Of a DNA stretch of 39,793 bases, positions 18,618 to 27,963 are shown piece after piece. Positions within the stretch are counted from its first letter, which is position 1. Each line of letters begins with the position of its first letter. The DNA lies in assembly GCA_015490875.1 (NCBI GenBank), contig WFWZ01000423.1, positions 1 to 39,793 on the forward strand. Reading direction: 5' to 3'. Source of the DNA: Planctomycetaceae bacterium (lineage in GTDB: Bacteria > Planctomycetota > Planctomycetia > Pirellulales > Pirellulaceae). The translations under genes were made by a program, and so were the position numbers. The notes beneath the pieces were generated by a model. It worked only from the letters and a program-made list of their open reading frames with translations. It made no database searches and was not told where the DNA came from.

Positions 18618-19556
18618 GTGCGGCGAGATTCCAGACTCCGAAACGGTGCCTGCTGGTTCCTTGTGACCTTCCTGATCATTTCGGCCCCTCCGGCGATCGC
18701 CCAGGACACCCCTCGGCGCTTGCCGCCGGTAACGGATGAAATGCCCGCCACGGCTGAAGTGGTTCCTCCCGGGGATCCCCCGCTGGAGACGCCGACGGAA
18801 GGTAGTGCGTCGTCAGATGACATCGAGCCGGGCTCCGAGGAGGAAGTGATGGCCGAGGATACGCCGGGCCATCCTTGGTACATTCCTTCCTTCTGGGCAA
18901 CGTCAGCACCGTGGGAGCGATCCTTTCAGATAGGGATCTCCGGCTCCTCGGGCAACGCCGAGACCCTCAGCTTCCAACTGGGGACTGACTGGAAGCGGAA
19001 AGTGGAGAGCAGCGAGCTCGATATCTCGGTCGTCTACAACAAGGCCGAAAACGCGGGCGTGGAAACGAAGAACAACGGGCTGCTCAATGTCGACTACCAG
19101 TGGCTTTTCGCCGAGTCTCGCTGGGCCGCCTTCCTCAAGAACGCCGTGGAATACGACGAGTTCAAGGCGTTCGACGTTCGATGGGCGATCAACGCGGGAG
19201 CCACATACCATGTCCTTCAGGACGAGGGTCTGAAGCTGGATCTGCGGTTCGGTAGCGGAACGTCGACGGAGTTTGGGGGACCGGACAATCGTTGGGTCCC
19301 CGAGGCGGTTTTGGGAGGGGACTACGAGCACCAGTGGACTCCCCAGCAGAAATTCAAGCTCACATGGGACTACTTCCCGGACTGGTCGGACGTCCGCAAC
19401 TACCGCATTGTCTCCAAGGCCAGTTGGGAACTCATGCTCGATAAGCCTCGCAATCTCAGTTTCAAGATCAGCCTGATCGAGCGGTACGACAGTACGCCTC
19501 ACGACCGGCTCCCCAGCGATCTGGACTACGCTTTTGTTCTGATGTGGAAGCGCTAG
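18618..19556 (+). CDS. DUF481-family outer-membrane beta-barrel protein
   Basis: This 312-residue protein starts at a GTG after an AGAGGTGG-like site. The early residues form a signal peptide (ACWFLVTFLIISAPPAIA, cleavage before QDT). A Pro/Glu-rich spacer to about residue 80 is followed by alternating beta strands with aromatic girdle residues: FQIGISGSSGNAETLSFQLG, then YNKAENAGVETKNNGLLNVD, and a C-terminal strand ending FVLMWKR. This is the pattern of DUF481 proteins, small outer-membrane barrels of unknown substrate. No ATG-initiated version would include the signal sequence. It follows the pilus cluster by 137 bases and may be transcribed with it. Confidence 0.75.
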   Translation: MRRDSRLRNGACWFLVTFLIISAPPAIAQDTPRRLPPVTDEMPATAEVVPPGDPPLETPTEGSASSDDIEPGSEEEVMAEDTPGHPWYIPSFWATSAPWERSFQIGISGSSGNAETLSFQLGTDWKRKVESSELDISVVYNKAENAGVETKNNGLLNVDYQWLFAESRWAAFLKNAVEYDEFKAFDVRWAINAGATYHVLQDEGLKLDLRFGSGTSTEFGGPDNRWVPEAVLGGDYEHQWTPQQKFKLTWDYFPDWSDVRNYRIVSKASWELMLDKPRNLSFKISLIERYDSTPHDRLPSDLDYAFVLMWKR

Positions 19557-19670
19557 CTCATGCCGCCCGGGTTTTCCGTGGGCCCTCGTTTCGAGTATCC
19601 TGAAAAGCGCACATGGCCGGGGCGAATCAGTGATCGATGGTGGATGTCCGATGCGGAACGAGTGGGCGCG

Positions 19671-20372
19671 ATGAGCAGTGTTGCCGAGGCGTTGAAGGAG
19701 TTGCACCGTCTGCACGTCAAGATCGGAGGACTCAAGGACCAGCTCGCTCGAGGCCCCCGACAGATTGCCGTCGGCGAGAAACGCGTCGCCACGCTCCAGG
19801 AAGAACTCGAACGAGCCCGCGAGTCGCTCAAGCGGGCGCGCATCTTGGCAGACGAAAAACAATTGCAACTGAAGACGCGCGAGGATCGCATCGTCGACCT
19901 TCAAGGGAAACTCAACACCGCGGCCAGCAACCGCGAATACCAGACGCTCAAGGAACAGATCGAAGCCGACCGACAAGCGAACGCCGTGCTCACCGATGAG
20001 ATCCTGGAGTTGCTCGAACGGATCGATCGTATGGCGGAGGACGTGGAACAGGCGGAACAACGCGTGAAGGAAGCCGAAAAGCAGTTGGGACAGACTCGCG
20101 ACCGCGTCGCTGAAATCAGCGCCGAACTGAAAGAGCAGCTCGAGGAGACCATGCGGGAGCTGGCTGGTGTCGAGGTGCGGCTGCCGGATGAATTGCGGCG
20201 CGAGTACGAGCGGGTCGTGCGAGCTCGAGGCAGCGAAGGACTTGCCGGCGTCGATAGCGACTCGTGCGGCGCCTGCCACCAGACACTTACGTCCCAAATG
20301 TTGAACGAATTGGCGTTGGGCAAACCCGTTTTCTGCCCCGGCTGTGGGGCGATTCTTTTCAGGTGTGAATGA
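19671..20372 (+). CDS. Coiled-coil protein with C-terminal zinc ribbon (CT398/DUF164-like)
   Basis: This is a 233-residue protein if it starts at [11 protein letters not shown] (19671). Earlier in-frame ATGs at 19644 and 19560 are possible but add sequence unlike the family. Residues 1-170 form long charged heptad-rich helices (for example [18 protein letters not shown]). The C-terminus has CGACHQTL and CPGCGAILF, two CxxC pairs about 20 residues apart that bind zinc. This is the architecture of the CT398-like family, proposed to bind nucleic acids or act as scaffolds. Known members often occur beside nucleic-acid genes, and here the next gene is greA, 74 bases downstream. Confidence 0.8.
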   Translation: MSSVAEALKELHRLHVKIGGLKDQLARGPRQIAVGEKRVATLQEELERARESLKRARILADEKQLQLKTREDRIVDLQGKLNTAASNREYQTLKEQIEADRQANAVLTDEILELLERIDRMAEDVEQAEQRVKEAEKQLGQTRDRVAEISAELKEQLEETMRELAGVEVRLPDELRREYERVVRARGSEGLAGVDSDSCGACHQTLTSQMLNELALGKPVFCPGCGAILFRCE

Positions 20373-20446
20373 TCGAATCTCATTCGGTCCGGGAAACCCT
20401 TTGCCGCGACCCAAGAAACGGATGCACCAGCAACGGAGGAGCAGCC

Positions 20447-20929
20447 ATGCATGAGTCGGTACCGATGACCCGCGAGGCGTACGAGCGGAAGCGGAAGGAA
20501 TTGGACCGCATGCAGAACGAGGAAATGCCGAAGATTGCCGAGAAGATCGCGGCGGCGCGAGCCGAAGGCGATCTGAAGGAAAATGCCGAATACCACGCGC
20601 AGCGCGAAGCGCAAGGCATGCTTCAGGCCAAGATCAACCGCTTGCGCGATCAGTTGGCTCGAGCCCGCATTGTCGACCCCGATCAGATTCCTCGCGATGA
20701 AGTAGCTTTCGGGGCGACCGTCGTCGTCAAAGACCTCGATCTCGATGAAGTCGAAGAAATGACGCTCGTGGGTTCCGGGGACGAGGACTACGACGCGGGC
20801 AAGTACCTCATCACCAGCCCTGTCGGCCAAGGCTTGCTGGGGAAGAAGGTCGGAGAAATCGCGGAGATCCCGGTGCCTCGAGGCACACTGCGATTCGAGA
20901 TCCTCGAGATCCGCTATGAGTCGGATTAG
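20447..20929 (+). CDS. greA: Transcription elongation factor GreA
   Basis: The 160-residue protein is normal GreA length. GreA rescues backtracked RNA polymerase by stimulating its RNA cleavage. The N-terminal antiparallel coiled-coil (about 5-75) carries the acidic tip sequence [16 protein letters not shown] with the conserved D and E residues that bind the active-site metal. The C-terminal FKBP-like domain shows [13 protein letters not shown] and [16 protein letters not shown]. The ATG at 20447 is chosen because CGGAGGA lies 6 bases upstream and it begins the conserved part. An earlier in-frame ATG at 20369 would add 26 unrelated residues. Confidence 0.95.
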   Translation: MHESVPMTREAYERKRKELDRMQNEEMPKIAEKIAAARAEGDLKENAEYHAQREAQGMLQAKINRLRDQLARARIVDPDQIPRDEVAFGATVVVKDLDLDEVEEMTLVGSGDEDYDAGKYLITSPVGQGLLGKKVGEIAEIPVPRGTLRFEILEIRYESD

Positions 20930-21082
20930 CCATCCGGCGTCTTCGTGTCGCAGCACGAATGCTGTGATATCTCCGCAGGATGCGCTCTCCCCTGAAACGA
21001 ACGCAATCGTTCCCAGGTTTCCGTCCCGTCCGCGTTACGCTAGTGGAGCGGATCGCCTACAAAGCCTAGAGAGGTACCTATT

Positions 21083-22216
21083 ATGAAATCGCAAAGTCTG
21101 ATCGGCGTCTGCCTTGCCCTAGCGACCACTCTCCTTGCTCCCTTCGCCCGAGCGTGCACGGGGATTACCTTGCAAGCCCGTGACGGCGCCGTCGTCTACG
21201 GCCGCACGTTGGAATGGGGTGCCTTCGATATGAAGTCGCGTTTGATGTATGTGCCGCGCGGCCACGAATTCGTCGGTGCAACGCCCGACGGCAAACCGGG
21301 ACTCCGCTGGAAAACCCAATATGGCATCGTGGGGATCGACGTCCTCGAAAAGGGTATACTCGCAGATGGGATCAACGAGGCCGGTATGGCCGTCGGGTTG
21401 TTCTACCATCCAGGATACGCAGACTACGGCAAGTACGATCCTCAAGATGCAGCGCATACGATCGCGCCGACTCAAGTGGTCAACTACTTGCTGAGTCGGT
21501 GTGCCACCGTTGCGGAAGTTCGCGAGGCGATGAGCAAGGTCGATGTGGCGCCAGTGGTCGAAAAAGCTCTGGGGTTCCCCGCTCCCATTCATGTGATTGC
21601 GACCGAACCAAGCGGCAAGGCGGTCGTCATCGAGTTCCTCGATGGCGAGGTCGTGATCCTTGATAACCCGTTGGGTGTCATCACGAACGCCCCGACGTTT
21701 GAATGGCACATGACGAATCTGCGCAACTATATCAACCTCTCGCCAGTCGCGATTCCGAAGACCCGTGTCGGACCGGCCGATTTCAAGCCGCTCGGTGCCG
21801 GAAGCGGCATGATCGGCCTCCCGGGCGATTTCACTCCCCCCTCGCGTTTCGTTCGCGCAGTGGCGTTTTCGGTCACGGCCCGTCCGACTCAGGATGGTCC
21901 CGAGACTCTGTACGAAGTGCTACGCATCCTGGACAACTTCAACGTCCCAGTCGGTGCCGCGGAGGGCTCGGACGACGACACCCCGCACCAGGGAATGGGA
22001 GAATTGCGAAGCGCCACGCTTTGGACCAGCATCTCGGATACGAAGAACCGTCTCTTCTACTACCACACGCAGCACAACCGCCGCGTACGGATGGTCGACC
22101 TGAAGCGAATCGACTTCACGTCATTCGACAAGATCGTCTACCGTCCGTTGGACCCGGAAAAGACGCAGGACATTCAAGACGTCACGCTCAACGCTCCGGC
22201 AAAAGGGGAACGCTGA
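21083..22216 (+). CDS. Secreted choloylglycine hydrolase / penicillin V acylase-family amidase
   Basis: This is a 377-residue Ntn hydrolase that cleaves linear amide bonds, as in bile-salt hydrolases and penicillin V acylases. A signal peptide (about 1-24, ending PFARA) places C25 at the mature N-terminus, where the family has its nucleophilic cysteine after removal of the preceding residues. GRTLEWG places R41 sixteen residues after C25, as in the known enzymes, with E44 where many have aspartate. Other family-like segments are GINEAGMAVGLFY and GVITNAPTFEWH. A GAGAGG precedes the ATG. In a free-living organism the substrate may be an N-acyl amino acid or acyl-homoserine lactone rather than bile salts; that is inference. 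Confidence 0.85.
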   Translation: MKSQSLIGVCLALATTLLAPFARACTGITLQARDGAVVYGRTLEWGAFDMKSRLMYVPRGHEFVGATPDGKPGLRWKTQYGIVGIDVLEKGILADGINEAGMAVGLFYHPGYADYGKYDPQDAAHTIAPTQVVNYLLSRCATVAEVREAMSKVDVAPVVEKALGFPAPIHVIATEPSGKAVVIEFLDGEVVILDNPLGVITNAPTFEWHMTNLRNYINLSPVAIPKTRVGPADFKPLGAGSGMIGLPGDFTPPSRFVRAVAFSVTARPTQDGPETLYEVLRILDNFNVPVGAAEGSDDDTPHQGMGELRSATLWTSISDTKNRLFYYHTQHNRRVRMVDLKRIDFTSFDKIVYRPLDPEKTQDIQDVTLNAPAKGER

Positions 22217-22268
22217 GTGACACTTCCGGGTGTCGGCTCAAGGCCGGTCGTTGCGACCAAGCCGCCAG

Positions 22269-22341
22269 TGGAGCGGAAGGGAGTCGAACCCTCGACCTCG
22301 GCATTGCGAACGCCGCGCTCTCCCAACTGAGCTACCGCCCC
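22269..22341 (-). tRNA. tRNA-Ala (anticodon CGC)
   Basis: The minus strand gives a 73-nt cloverleaf. The acceptor GGGGCGG pairs with CCGCTCC (one G-T pair), discriminator A. The D-stem is GCTC/GAGC, the anticodon stem CGGCG/TGCCG has loop TTCGCAA (anticodon CGC), and the T-arm is GAGGG-TTCGACT-CCCTT. CCA is not encoded. Confidence 0.94.
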
Positions 22342-22360
22342 AGGGTAGTGAGTGCTCCGA

Positions 22361-22389
22361 ATTGTAGGTCGACAGCCTCGGCCTGTCCA
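22361..22389 (-). promoter_or_regulatory. Promoter of tRNA-Ala
   Basis: On the minus strand TGGACA (22389-22384) and TACAAT (22366-22361) are 17 bases apart and lie about 20 bases before the mature tRNA 5' end, a good sigma-70-like match. Confidence 0.55.
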
Positions 22390-22506
22390 TACCGGCTCCT
22401 GCTGTCCTACGGCCTCCCCATATACCCACGTCTAACCGCCGGTGGGGTCTCCGACTCCATGGCCTCCCCTTCGCCTAGTGCTCCCTCGGCAACGTCTCTT
22501 TTGTCA

Positions 22507-25500
22507 TCACGGTTCTTCTTTCCGGCGTCCCTTGTCTCCGTAAACAAATCCCTCAAGCAACCCGATGCGCGATGCCTCAATGGGCTGAAACCCGAGTTCC
22601 CGAGCGGGCGAGTCGGGCTGCAGCCGGTAGTCATGGCGGTGACGATCGACGAATCTCGGGTCGGCAAAACGCGAGTGGCGATCAAGTCCCTTGCCTTGCC
22701 ACTGCTTGAGCGTCATCTTCTGGAATATGTATTCACCCGCCGGCGTAAAGTAAACGTTGTGATCCACGCTCCGAAACGTGTCGGATGCCACCTTGCCGCG
22801 GATTCGGAATATGCGTTTGCGCGAGCACCAAACGATGTTGCGTTCGATCGTGTAGTCGTAATGGTGAATGGGAGGTGCATCGACGGCGACGTTGGCCGCC
22901 TTGTAGCCCGTGATCAGGGTGAACGGCTCCAACAAGTCGGAGCCCTCAAGGTGCACGATATTGTTCCGGACGACGTGATGGGCTCCGCGAAGATGGATCG
23001 CGAACTTGTGCCGCAGGTTGTAAATGATGTTGTTGGTTACCGTACAGTTGTAAGTGCCATCCATGTCGAGGTAGACAGCGGCTCCCGGGTACCCCGGCGT
23101 CCGATTCCACGTCAGGTCATGGATCCGGTTGTGGTCGATCGTGATATGGCCTCCGTCGCGTCCGCCGGCCGTCACGTTGACGTAGATCCCCGCCGAATCG
23201 CTGTCGGTCCCTTCCAAGCCGATTCGGGAGACGTCGTTGTACTCAATGCGCTGCCGCTGCGAACGGAGCGACTTGATCCCGTTCGAACCGACATGATCGA
23301 CACGATTGTGGCAGATGCGGTCGTCTTGACTGCCGAAAATGTGGATGCCATCGCCAAGATGATGCAAGTAGTTGTTTTCGATGAGCATGCCCCGGTTGTC
23401 GCCGCCGACGAAACGGATGCCTCCACTGGTCGTCGCGGTGATTTCATTGCCGGAGATGGTCGTGTCCCGAACACCTCCTTCGACCACAATGCCGTTTTGG
23501 CCGGACTGAGAGAGCCGGCAGTCGCGGATCGCAATGCGGTTTGCGTTGCGGAGATGAATGAGTCCACCCTTGATGTTGGCATGCAGGGGCAATGTGGGGG
23601 CGACATCGAGAAGGCCGTCGGAAACGGCAAACGCCAGGCCGCGAAACTCGAGGTTCGATGCGTTTTCGATCGAAATCAGACGTGTAACGGCGGGAGCCAG
23701 GATCGTTTGGTTTTCGATGGGGAGTTTTCGAGGACGGTAATAGAGCCGCTTCGACTCGAGGTCCATAAAGAACTCACCGGGACGATCGAGAAAAGCTCGC
23801 GAGTTGTAGATGTAGAACCGCGTTGGCGTTTTCGCGGCCCAGGCGTCATCCCACACCGTTCCTCGCAAGTCGCCGGCGTAAGGCCGCTCGAGTTCGATCG
23901 TACCTGTTGTGAAATCGACCGAAGCGATTTTGGTCTTGGCGGGAATCCAGTGAGCCCAGAGGCAGACGGCCGCACTACGGAAATCGAAACGACGGTACGA
24001 TCTCTTCTTCGGAAGCGTCAGGTGGCGAAAATCGGAGACGGATGCGAAGTGATCATAATAGTCATTCGGTTCACGAGCCATCTCCGCCGCTTGGCCGTTC
24101 TCGTACAGAGCGAACACAGGACGATCCAGCTGGACGCTGTAGACTCCGTCCCCTTCGTCCTTCCAGTCCGCAAGACGCTTGCCTCCGATGAAGACGGCAC
24201 TTCCCGGCGCGTCCCAGTTTTCATAGCGGATGCGCCCCTTCGGCGGCCCCGAGTCTTCTCGATCAAACCGAATCGTCTCGTCTGTGAAATAGTGGCCCTT
24301 GCGAATGCGGACCACGATCTGCGTTGCTTCGCGTTTCGGCAGTGTGCGGACCCGGTCTCGCGCGCCTTGCAACGAACGGAGTGGACGGTCGGCGGTTCCC
24401 GGATTGCTGTTGTCTCCCGTCGGTGAGACGTAGAGCATCACTGGCTCGGGAGGCGCGTCGGCAGCGGTGAGGACCGCCACGGCGTGCGGTTTCACCGGAG
24501 CTTCCAATCGTAACGCGTGGCCCGATGCCACGGTGACGGGCTCGGTCCATGTGCCTCGAGCCACATCGAGCCAGCGCAGTCGAAAACGGGGACTCGATTG
24601 GGGCAGAGTGAGTGCCACGGTGGCGTCACTATCGCCCGTGAAGAAAATCGCGTACTGTCGCGAGTCCTCGGCCAGACAGTAGGCTTCGTTGGGGGAGCGG
24701 GCTTGAAGTAACTCATTTCGAGGCACCATGCGGAAGAGATCGACCTCTTGAAGGAACGCATGCATGCTGCGCAGGTGTTGTTGACCTTCTGGAGATAGTC
24801 CGAAGCCTTCGCGGCGGTCGCGGCGGTGGAAACCGGTGTCCCGATGGAAACGGATACTCGCAGCACCGGCGAAAACGGCTCGCCAGAACTTGGCTCCCGC
24901 CTCGGCGTCGGTCGCCGCAGTGCGGTCCTGAAACCGAGCACCGATCGGCCAGTTGAAGTGGTAGCACTTCACGTGATTGATGGGCCGGATTCCATGTTCG
25001 TGCACCTTCGCACGATACCAAAGCAGGTTGTCGTAGTGCTCCTGGCCGCTCGTACCGTTGTTCTGCGAGATGTCGCAGAACTGGAATGCATCCGAGAGAA
25101 TGGGGACTCGGATTTCCGGATTGCTCCACTCCCGAAAGCGACTCACCTGTTTCGGCGTGGGCCAATGGAAACGTCGGGATGTGCAGACATAGAGTTCGAA
25201 GGGCGAGTTGAGTTCTTTGGCGCATTTCCGGAGGAATCGAGCCCAATAGGGGTCGGGTTCGAGCGACGCGTCCCCGATACCGCTTTCGTTGTCGATCTGG
25301 AACAGCACATGGTCGAAGCCTCCCTCGACCACCTCCTCGACAATCTTGCGCACGAAACGCTGTTGCCATGGAAGGAGTACCGGATCGTCGGTGACCGCGG
25401 CCAGATGGAACGGGTTGTAAAAGCCGGTTTTGCCTTTCTTGAGCAGTGGGCTGTCCGCCCAATCGTAGTTGACGTTGTTGTCGGGGTTCCATGGCGAGTC

Positions 25501-25977
25501 ATACCAGCCGTTGCCCGGCTTCCGCGAATCTCCCGACTCGTTCCACCGGTCCCAGATCTCCAGTTGCACGATGATACCTCGCTCCTTTGTCTCGCGCAGG
25601 AACGTGCGCAGGCGATTCCAGTATTCGGGGTTCCAGCGGCGAAGATCATAACGATCGTGGACGCGCGCGAACGGATAGGGAAGGAGATCCCATCGATAGC
25701 CCTTTGCCGTGTACTCGCGAGAACTGAGCGTGCAGCGAATGTAATTCCCACCGCACTGTTTCAGCAAGTCGAGGTGATCCGTCAGCCGGCGGCCGGTCCA
25801 TTGGAAAATATTGTCGCGGTCCGAGCCGCCGAAAAGGAGCAGCGGTTCTCCCTGGTATTCCCAATACGCGGGGTTTTCGGCGTAGGGCCGAATTTGAGCG
25901 GAAAGGGCGGAGGCAAGCAGGGCGACGGTGAAGATGCTCCATAGAGCAGCACCCGTGCGTTGGTATCGGATTGGCAT
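22507..25977 (-). CDS. Secreted two-domain protein: TIM-barrel glycosidase-like plus right-handed beta-helix
   Basis: This is an exported protein of 1156 residues. The ATG at 25977 follows TGAGGATCC and starts a signal peptide (LWSIFTVALLASALSA, cleavage near residue 27). Residues about 30-410 resemble clan GH-A barrels of the DUF4038 kind, with LLLFGGSDRDN, GIIVQLEIWDRW and FQIDNESG, where the Asn-Glu pair is a candidate acid/base. From about residue 515 (MLYVSPTGDNSNPG) the sequence is a DUF1565-type beta-helix with repeated segments such as GIVVEGGVRDTTISGNEI and GIHIFGSQDDRICHNRV. Beta-helix domains commonly bind or cleave acidic polysaccharides. It lies 13 bases after the DUF1570 gene, so they are probably cotranscribed. 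The substrate is unknown. Confidence 0.8.
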   Translation of the reverse strand: MPIRYQRTGAALWSIFTVALLASALSAQIRPYAENPAYWEYQGEPLLLFGGSDRDNIFQWTGRRLTDHLDLLKQCGGNYIRCTLSSREYTAKGYRWDLLPYPFARVHDRYDLRRWNPEYWNRLRTFLRETKERGIIVQLEIWDRWNESGDSRKPGNGWYDSPWNPDNNVNYDWADSPLLKKGKTGFYNPFHLAAVTDDPVLLPWQQRFVRKIVEEVVEGGFDHVLFQIDNESGIGDASLEPDPYWARFLRKCAKELNSPFELYVCTSRRFHWPTPKQVSRFREWSNPEIRVPILSDAFQFCDISQNNGTSGQEHYDNLLWYRAKVHEHGIRPINHVKCYHFNWPIGARFQDRTAATDAEAGAKFWRAVFAGAASIRFHRDTGFHRRDRREGFGLSPEGQQHLRSMHAFLQEVDLFRMVPRNELLQARSPNEAYCLAEDSRQYAIFFTGDSDATVALTLPQSSPRFRLRWLDVARGTWTEPVTVASGHALRLEAPVKPHAVAVLTAADAPPEPVMLYVSPTGDNSNPGTADRPLRSLQGARDRVRTLPKREATQIVVRIRKGHYFTDETIRFDREDSGPPKGRIRYENWDAPGSAVFIGGKRLADWKDEGDGVYSVQLDRPVFALYENGQAAEMAREPNDYYDHFASVSDFRHLTLPKKRSYRRFDFRSAAVCLWAHWIPAKTKIASVDFTTGTIELERPYAGDLRGTVWDDAWAAKTPTRFYIYNSRAFLDRPGEFFMDLESKRLYYRPRKLPIENQTILAPAVTRLISIENASNLEFRGLAFAVSDGLLDVAPTLPLHANIKGGLIHLRNANRIAIRDCRLSQSGQNGIVVEGGVRDTTISGNEITATTSGGIRFVGGDNRGMLIENNYLHHLGDGIHIFGSQDDRICHNRVDHVGSNGIKSLRSQRQRIEYNDVSRIGLEGTDSDSAGIYVNVTAGGRDGGHITIDHNRIHDLTWNRTPGYPGAAVYLDMDGTYNCTVTNNIIYNLRHKFAIHLRGAHHVVRNNIVHLEGSDLLEPFTLITGYKAANVAVDAPPIHHYDYTIERNIVWCSRKRIFRIRGKVASDTFRSVDHNVYFTPAGEYIFQKMTLKQWQGKGLDRHSRFADPRFVDRHRHDYRLQPDSPARELGFQPIEASRIGLLEGFVYGDKGRRKEEP

Positions 25978-25990
25978 AAGGATCCTCAAC

Positions 25991-27430
25991 TTACTTTCTT
26001 GAGCGGGCATATTGACGAATGAGTTGGTGAGCGGCCGGGCGGTTGGGCACTTGGACGATTTCGACGTGGCGCTGGATGTCGTCGTCGAGTTGACGGATGA
26101 ATTGGGCCGACCAACGCCGAGCCTGCATTTCGGTGTGGAAGATATTGGCCTTCCAGCCGGTTTCCTTGTCTCGCTGGAGTGTGATCAACGCGACGTAGTG
26201 AGGTGCCGAGGCGAACGGGTCGGTGTAGGGGAGCTCGTCGAGATAGGTGATCAGGTCGGCTTCCAGTTTCTTCAAGGGAGTCGGTACATGCTGACGGAAA
26301 GATGTCAGTTGTGCTTCGATGAGTCCTTCGCTATTCGGCGTTCCCAGGCGTTGCCAGGGACCGAGCTGGGTGAGTTCCCGGAGGATCGCCCGAAACGCGG
26401 CCTTTTCCTTGTTGGCCAGGTAATGCGTCAGGGCCCAAGCCGTGGCATAGCCGGTCGACGTGAGTTGTGCTCCTTGCACGGTATGAGCGATCATCTCACC
26501 GGGCGGCGAGTCGAATGCCTTGGCTTTGACGTAGAACTCCAACTCGAGCATCCTCAAGTCATTGACCAAACCCGCTCCTTTCCAGCTCAGTTTTCGGCCC
26601 AATTTCGTCGGAGCCAAGTACTCCGCGAGTCCCTCGGCGATCCACATCGGCCAGCGCGAAAGTCGCTGCTGGACGCCGATGTTGTGCAAGATCTGGTGCG
26701 CACCTTCGTGGGCGATCGTCGAGATCGTCTGTCCGACGGCGATTTCCGGATTCGTACCGAACATCCGCGTTTCTTCGTAGAGGACGATGTAGTTGGTCCA
26801 CGCGTCGTAGTACGCCAGGATGTTCGCAGGCATCCGCCGATACTGATCAAACTCCATGCGAGTGCGGAACATGAGCACCACCAGCGGGAATTCGGGTGAC
26901 CGAGCAGGGAGTTTCCACTTGCGGGTGAACTTGCGGATTCCCGGCAGCATCGTCGTGAGAACGCGCTGGGTCACGCGACGAAACGTCTCGGACGTGTTGC
27001 CGACAAAGACGTAGCGACTCGTCACGTCCACCTGCATCTTCGGAAACTTCGCCTCGAGTCGCTTGGCGACCTTACGCGCGGACCACGGGCGAAACGGCCG
27101 ATCGGTCGGCTGCAAGTCTTGATCGCGTCGCTCGGCCATCCTCCCGTCCGGAAGCAGCACAACATGGCGATTCCCACGTCGCGTATAGCCGCGCACCACG
27201 ACGACCTCGCCGCCGTCGATCGATGTCTGCCAGTAGCGGACGGGAGTGGGCTGGCTCGAATCGGGAGTCGCTGCGGGGTCACGTTCATCGGAGGTTGCTG
27301 CCGTTTGCGCATGGGCTGGCCCGAGTAGCACCGAGATGACCAGGAGCAACGCGATGACGACGGTCCGCAGGAAGATCATCGCCGACGGAAATCGGTCAGC
27401 CGGCGAGCTGAGTGAGCATGGAGTATCCAT
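25991..27430 (-). CDS. Secreted DUF1570 protein, putative gluzincin metalloprotease
   Basis: The 479-residue product is read from the ATG at 27430 (TAGGAAGC upstream). The frame is open further upstream but has no better start. A signal sequence IFLRTVVIALLLVISVLLG ends near GPAHA. A small beta domain (about 60-130) precedes the catalytic-like part, which has IAHEGAHQIL (HEGAH, 241-245) and WIAEGLAEYL about 25 residues later, whose glutamate would be the third zinc ligand. This HExxH plus distal Glu pattern is that of DUF1570 proteins, which are abundant in planctomycetes and relate to gluzincins. No function is demonstrated for the family as far as I know. It shares its upstream region with the divergent PadR gene. 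Confidence 0.78.
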   Translation of the reverse strand: MDTPCSLSSPADRFPSAMIFLRTVVIALLLVISVLLGPAHAQTAATSDERDPAATPDSSQPTPVRYWQTSIDGGEVVVVRGYTRRGNRHVVLLPDGRMAERRDQDLQPTDRPFRPWSARKVAKRLEAKFPKMQVDVTSRYVFVGNTSETFRRVTQRVLTTMLPGIRKFTRKWKLPARSPEFPLVVLMFRTRMEFDQYRRMPANILAYYDAWTNYIVLYEETRMFGTNPEIAVGQTISTIAHEGAHQILHNIGVQQRLSRWPMWIAEGLAEYLAPTKLGRKLSWKGAGLVNDLRMLELEFYVKAKAFDSPPGEMIAHTVQGAQLTSTGYATAWALTHYLANKEKAAFRAILRELTQLGPWQRLGTPNSEGLIEAQLTSFRQHVPTPLKKLEADLITYLDELPYTDPFASAPHYVALITLQRDKETGWKANIFHTEMQARRWSAQFIRQLDDDIQRHVEIVQVPNRPAAHQLIRQYARSRK

Positions 27431-27511
27431 GCTTCCTATTGTGGCCGGTCCTTCTGGGTGGGGCAACGGGCAGACGAAAGCCGCGGGGGCGGCACGCCCA
27501 ACCGAAATAGG

Positions 27512-27543
27512 TTGACAGTCGATATATCGATGTGATATATATC
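27512..27543 (+). promoter_or_regulatory. padR promoter with two AT-rich palindromes
   Basis: A -35 TTGACA (27512-27517) stands 18 bases before TATATA (27536-27541). The perfect palindrome TCGATATATCGA (27519-27530) fills the spacer and a second, GATATATATC (27534-27543), covers the -10. They share the core GATATAT at 15-base spacing. Overlap of dyads with the promoter of a repressor gene is typical of PadR autoregulation; binding itself is inferred. Confidence 0.6.
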
Positions 27544-27585
27544 GGGAGTCAATGTGTTGCATCTGGTTCGAGAGGATGAGGAATC

Positions 27586-27963
27586 ATGGCTGAGGGCACG
27601 GACCGAACGGCGGGCGAGTGGGCACGGGGGAGTCTCGATTTGATGGTCCTTTCGACACTCGCAGAGGGCCCGCAATACGGTTACCGAATTCAGGAGGCTT
27701 TGGTGAAAGCTTCGGGCGGAGCGGTTTCGGTGAAGGCGGGGACGCTTTATCCCCTGCTGCACCGCTTGGAAGCTCAGGGGTGGGTCAAGAGTCGCTGGGA
27801 CGATTCGACCGGCCGCAAACGCAAGTGGTATCGGCTGACACCCGCCGGACGCCGGCGACTGGTCCAGCAGGCGGAAGCGTGGCGGGACTACGCCGAGCGG
27901 CTATGGCAGATGCTGGCTCCCATCCTGAAACAGGCTCCTGATGCGTGGGAGGGACCACCATGA
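27586..27963 (+). CDS. PadR-family transcriptional regulator
   Basis: The product is a 125-residue winged-helix regulator. The core GSLDLMVLSTLAEGPQYGYRIQEAL is followed by VKAGTLYPLLHRLEAQGWV (recognition helix) and the wing RKRKWYRLTPAGRR, all classic PadR features. A short C-terminal helix would serve dimerisation, as in the PadR-s2 subgroup. GAGGATGAGG lies just upstream of the ATG. The stop overlaps the next start as ATGA (27960-27963). PadR genes coupled to a membrane protein with a permease prefix domain are a familiar arrangement, in which the regulator controls its partner and itself. The ligand is unknown. Confidence 0.92.
   Translation: MAEGTDRTAGEWARGSLDLMVLSTLAEGPQYGYRIQEALVKASGGAVSVKAGTLYPLLHRLEAQGWVKSRWDDSTGRKRKWYRLTPAGRRRLVQQAEAWRDYAERLWQMLAPILKQAPDAWEGPP

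Noticed and set aside
18903..20414. A 503-residue minus-strand frame
   Set aside because: Antisense to the DUF481 and zinc-ribbon genes, which have clear family motifs; composition is shadow-like.
21703..24426. A 907-residue plus-strand frame
   Set aside because: It crosses the tRNA-Ala gene and lies antisense to the secreted beta-helix protein. Its residues show no domain features, so it is a high-GC shadow.
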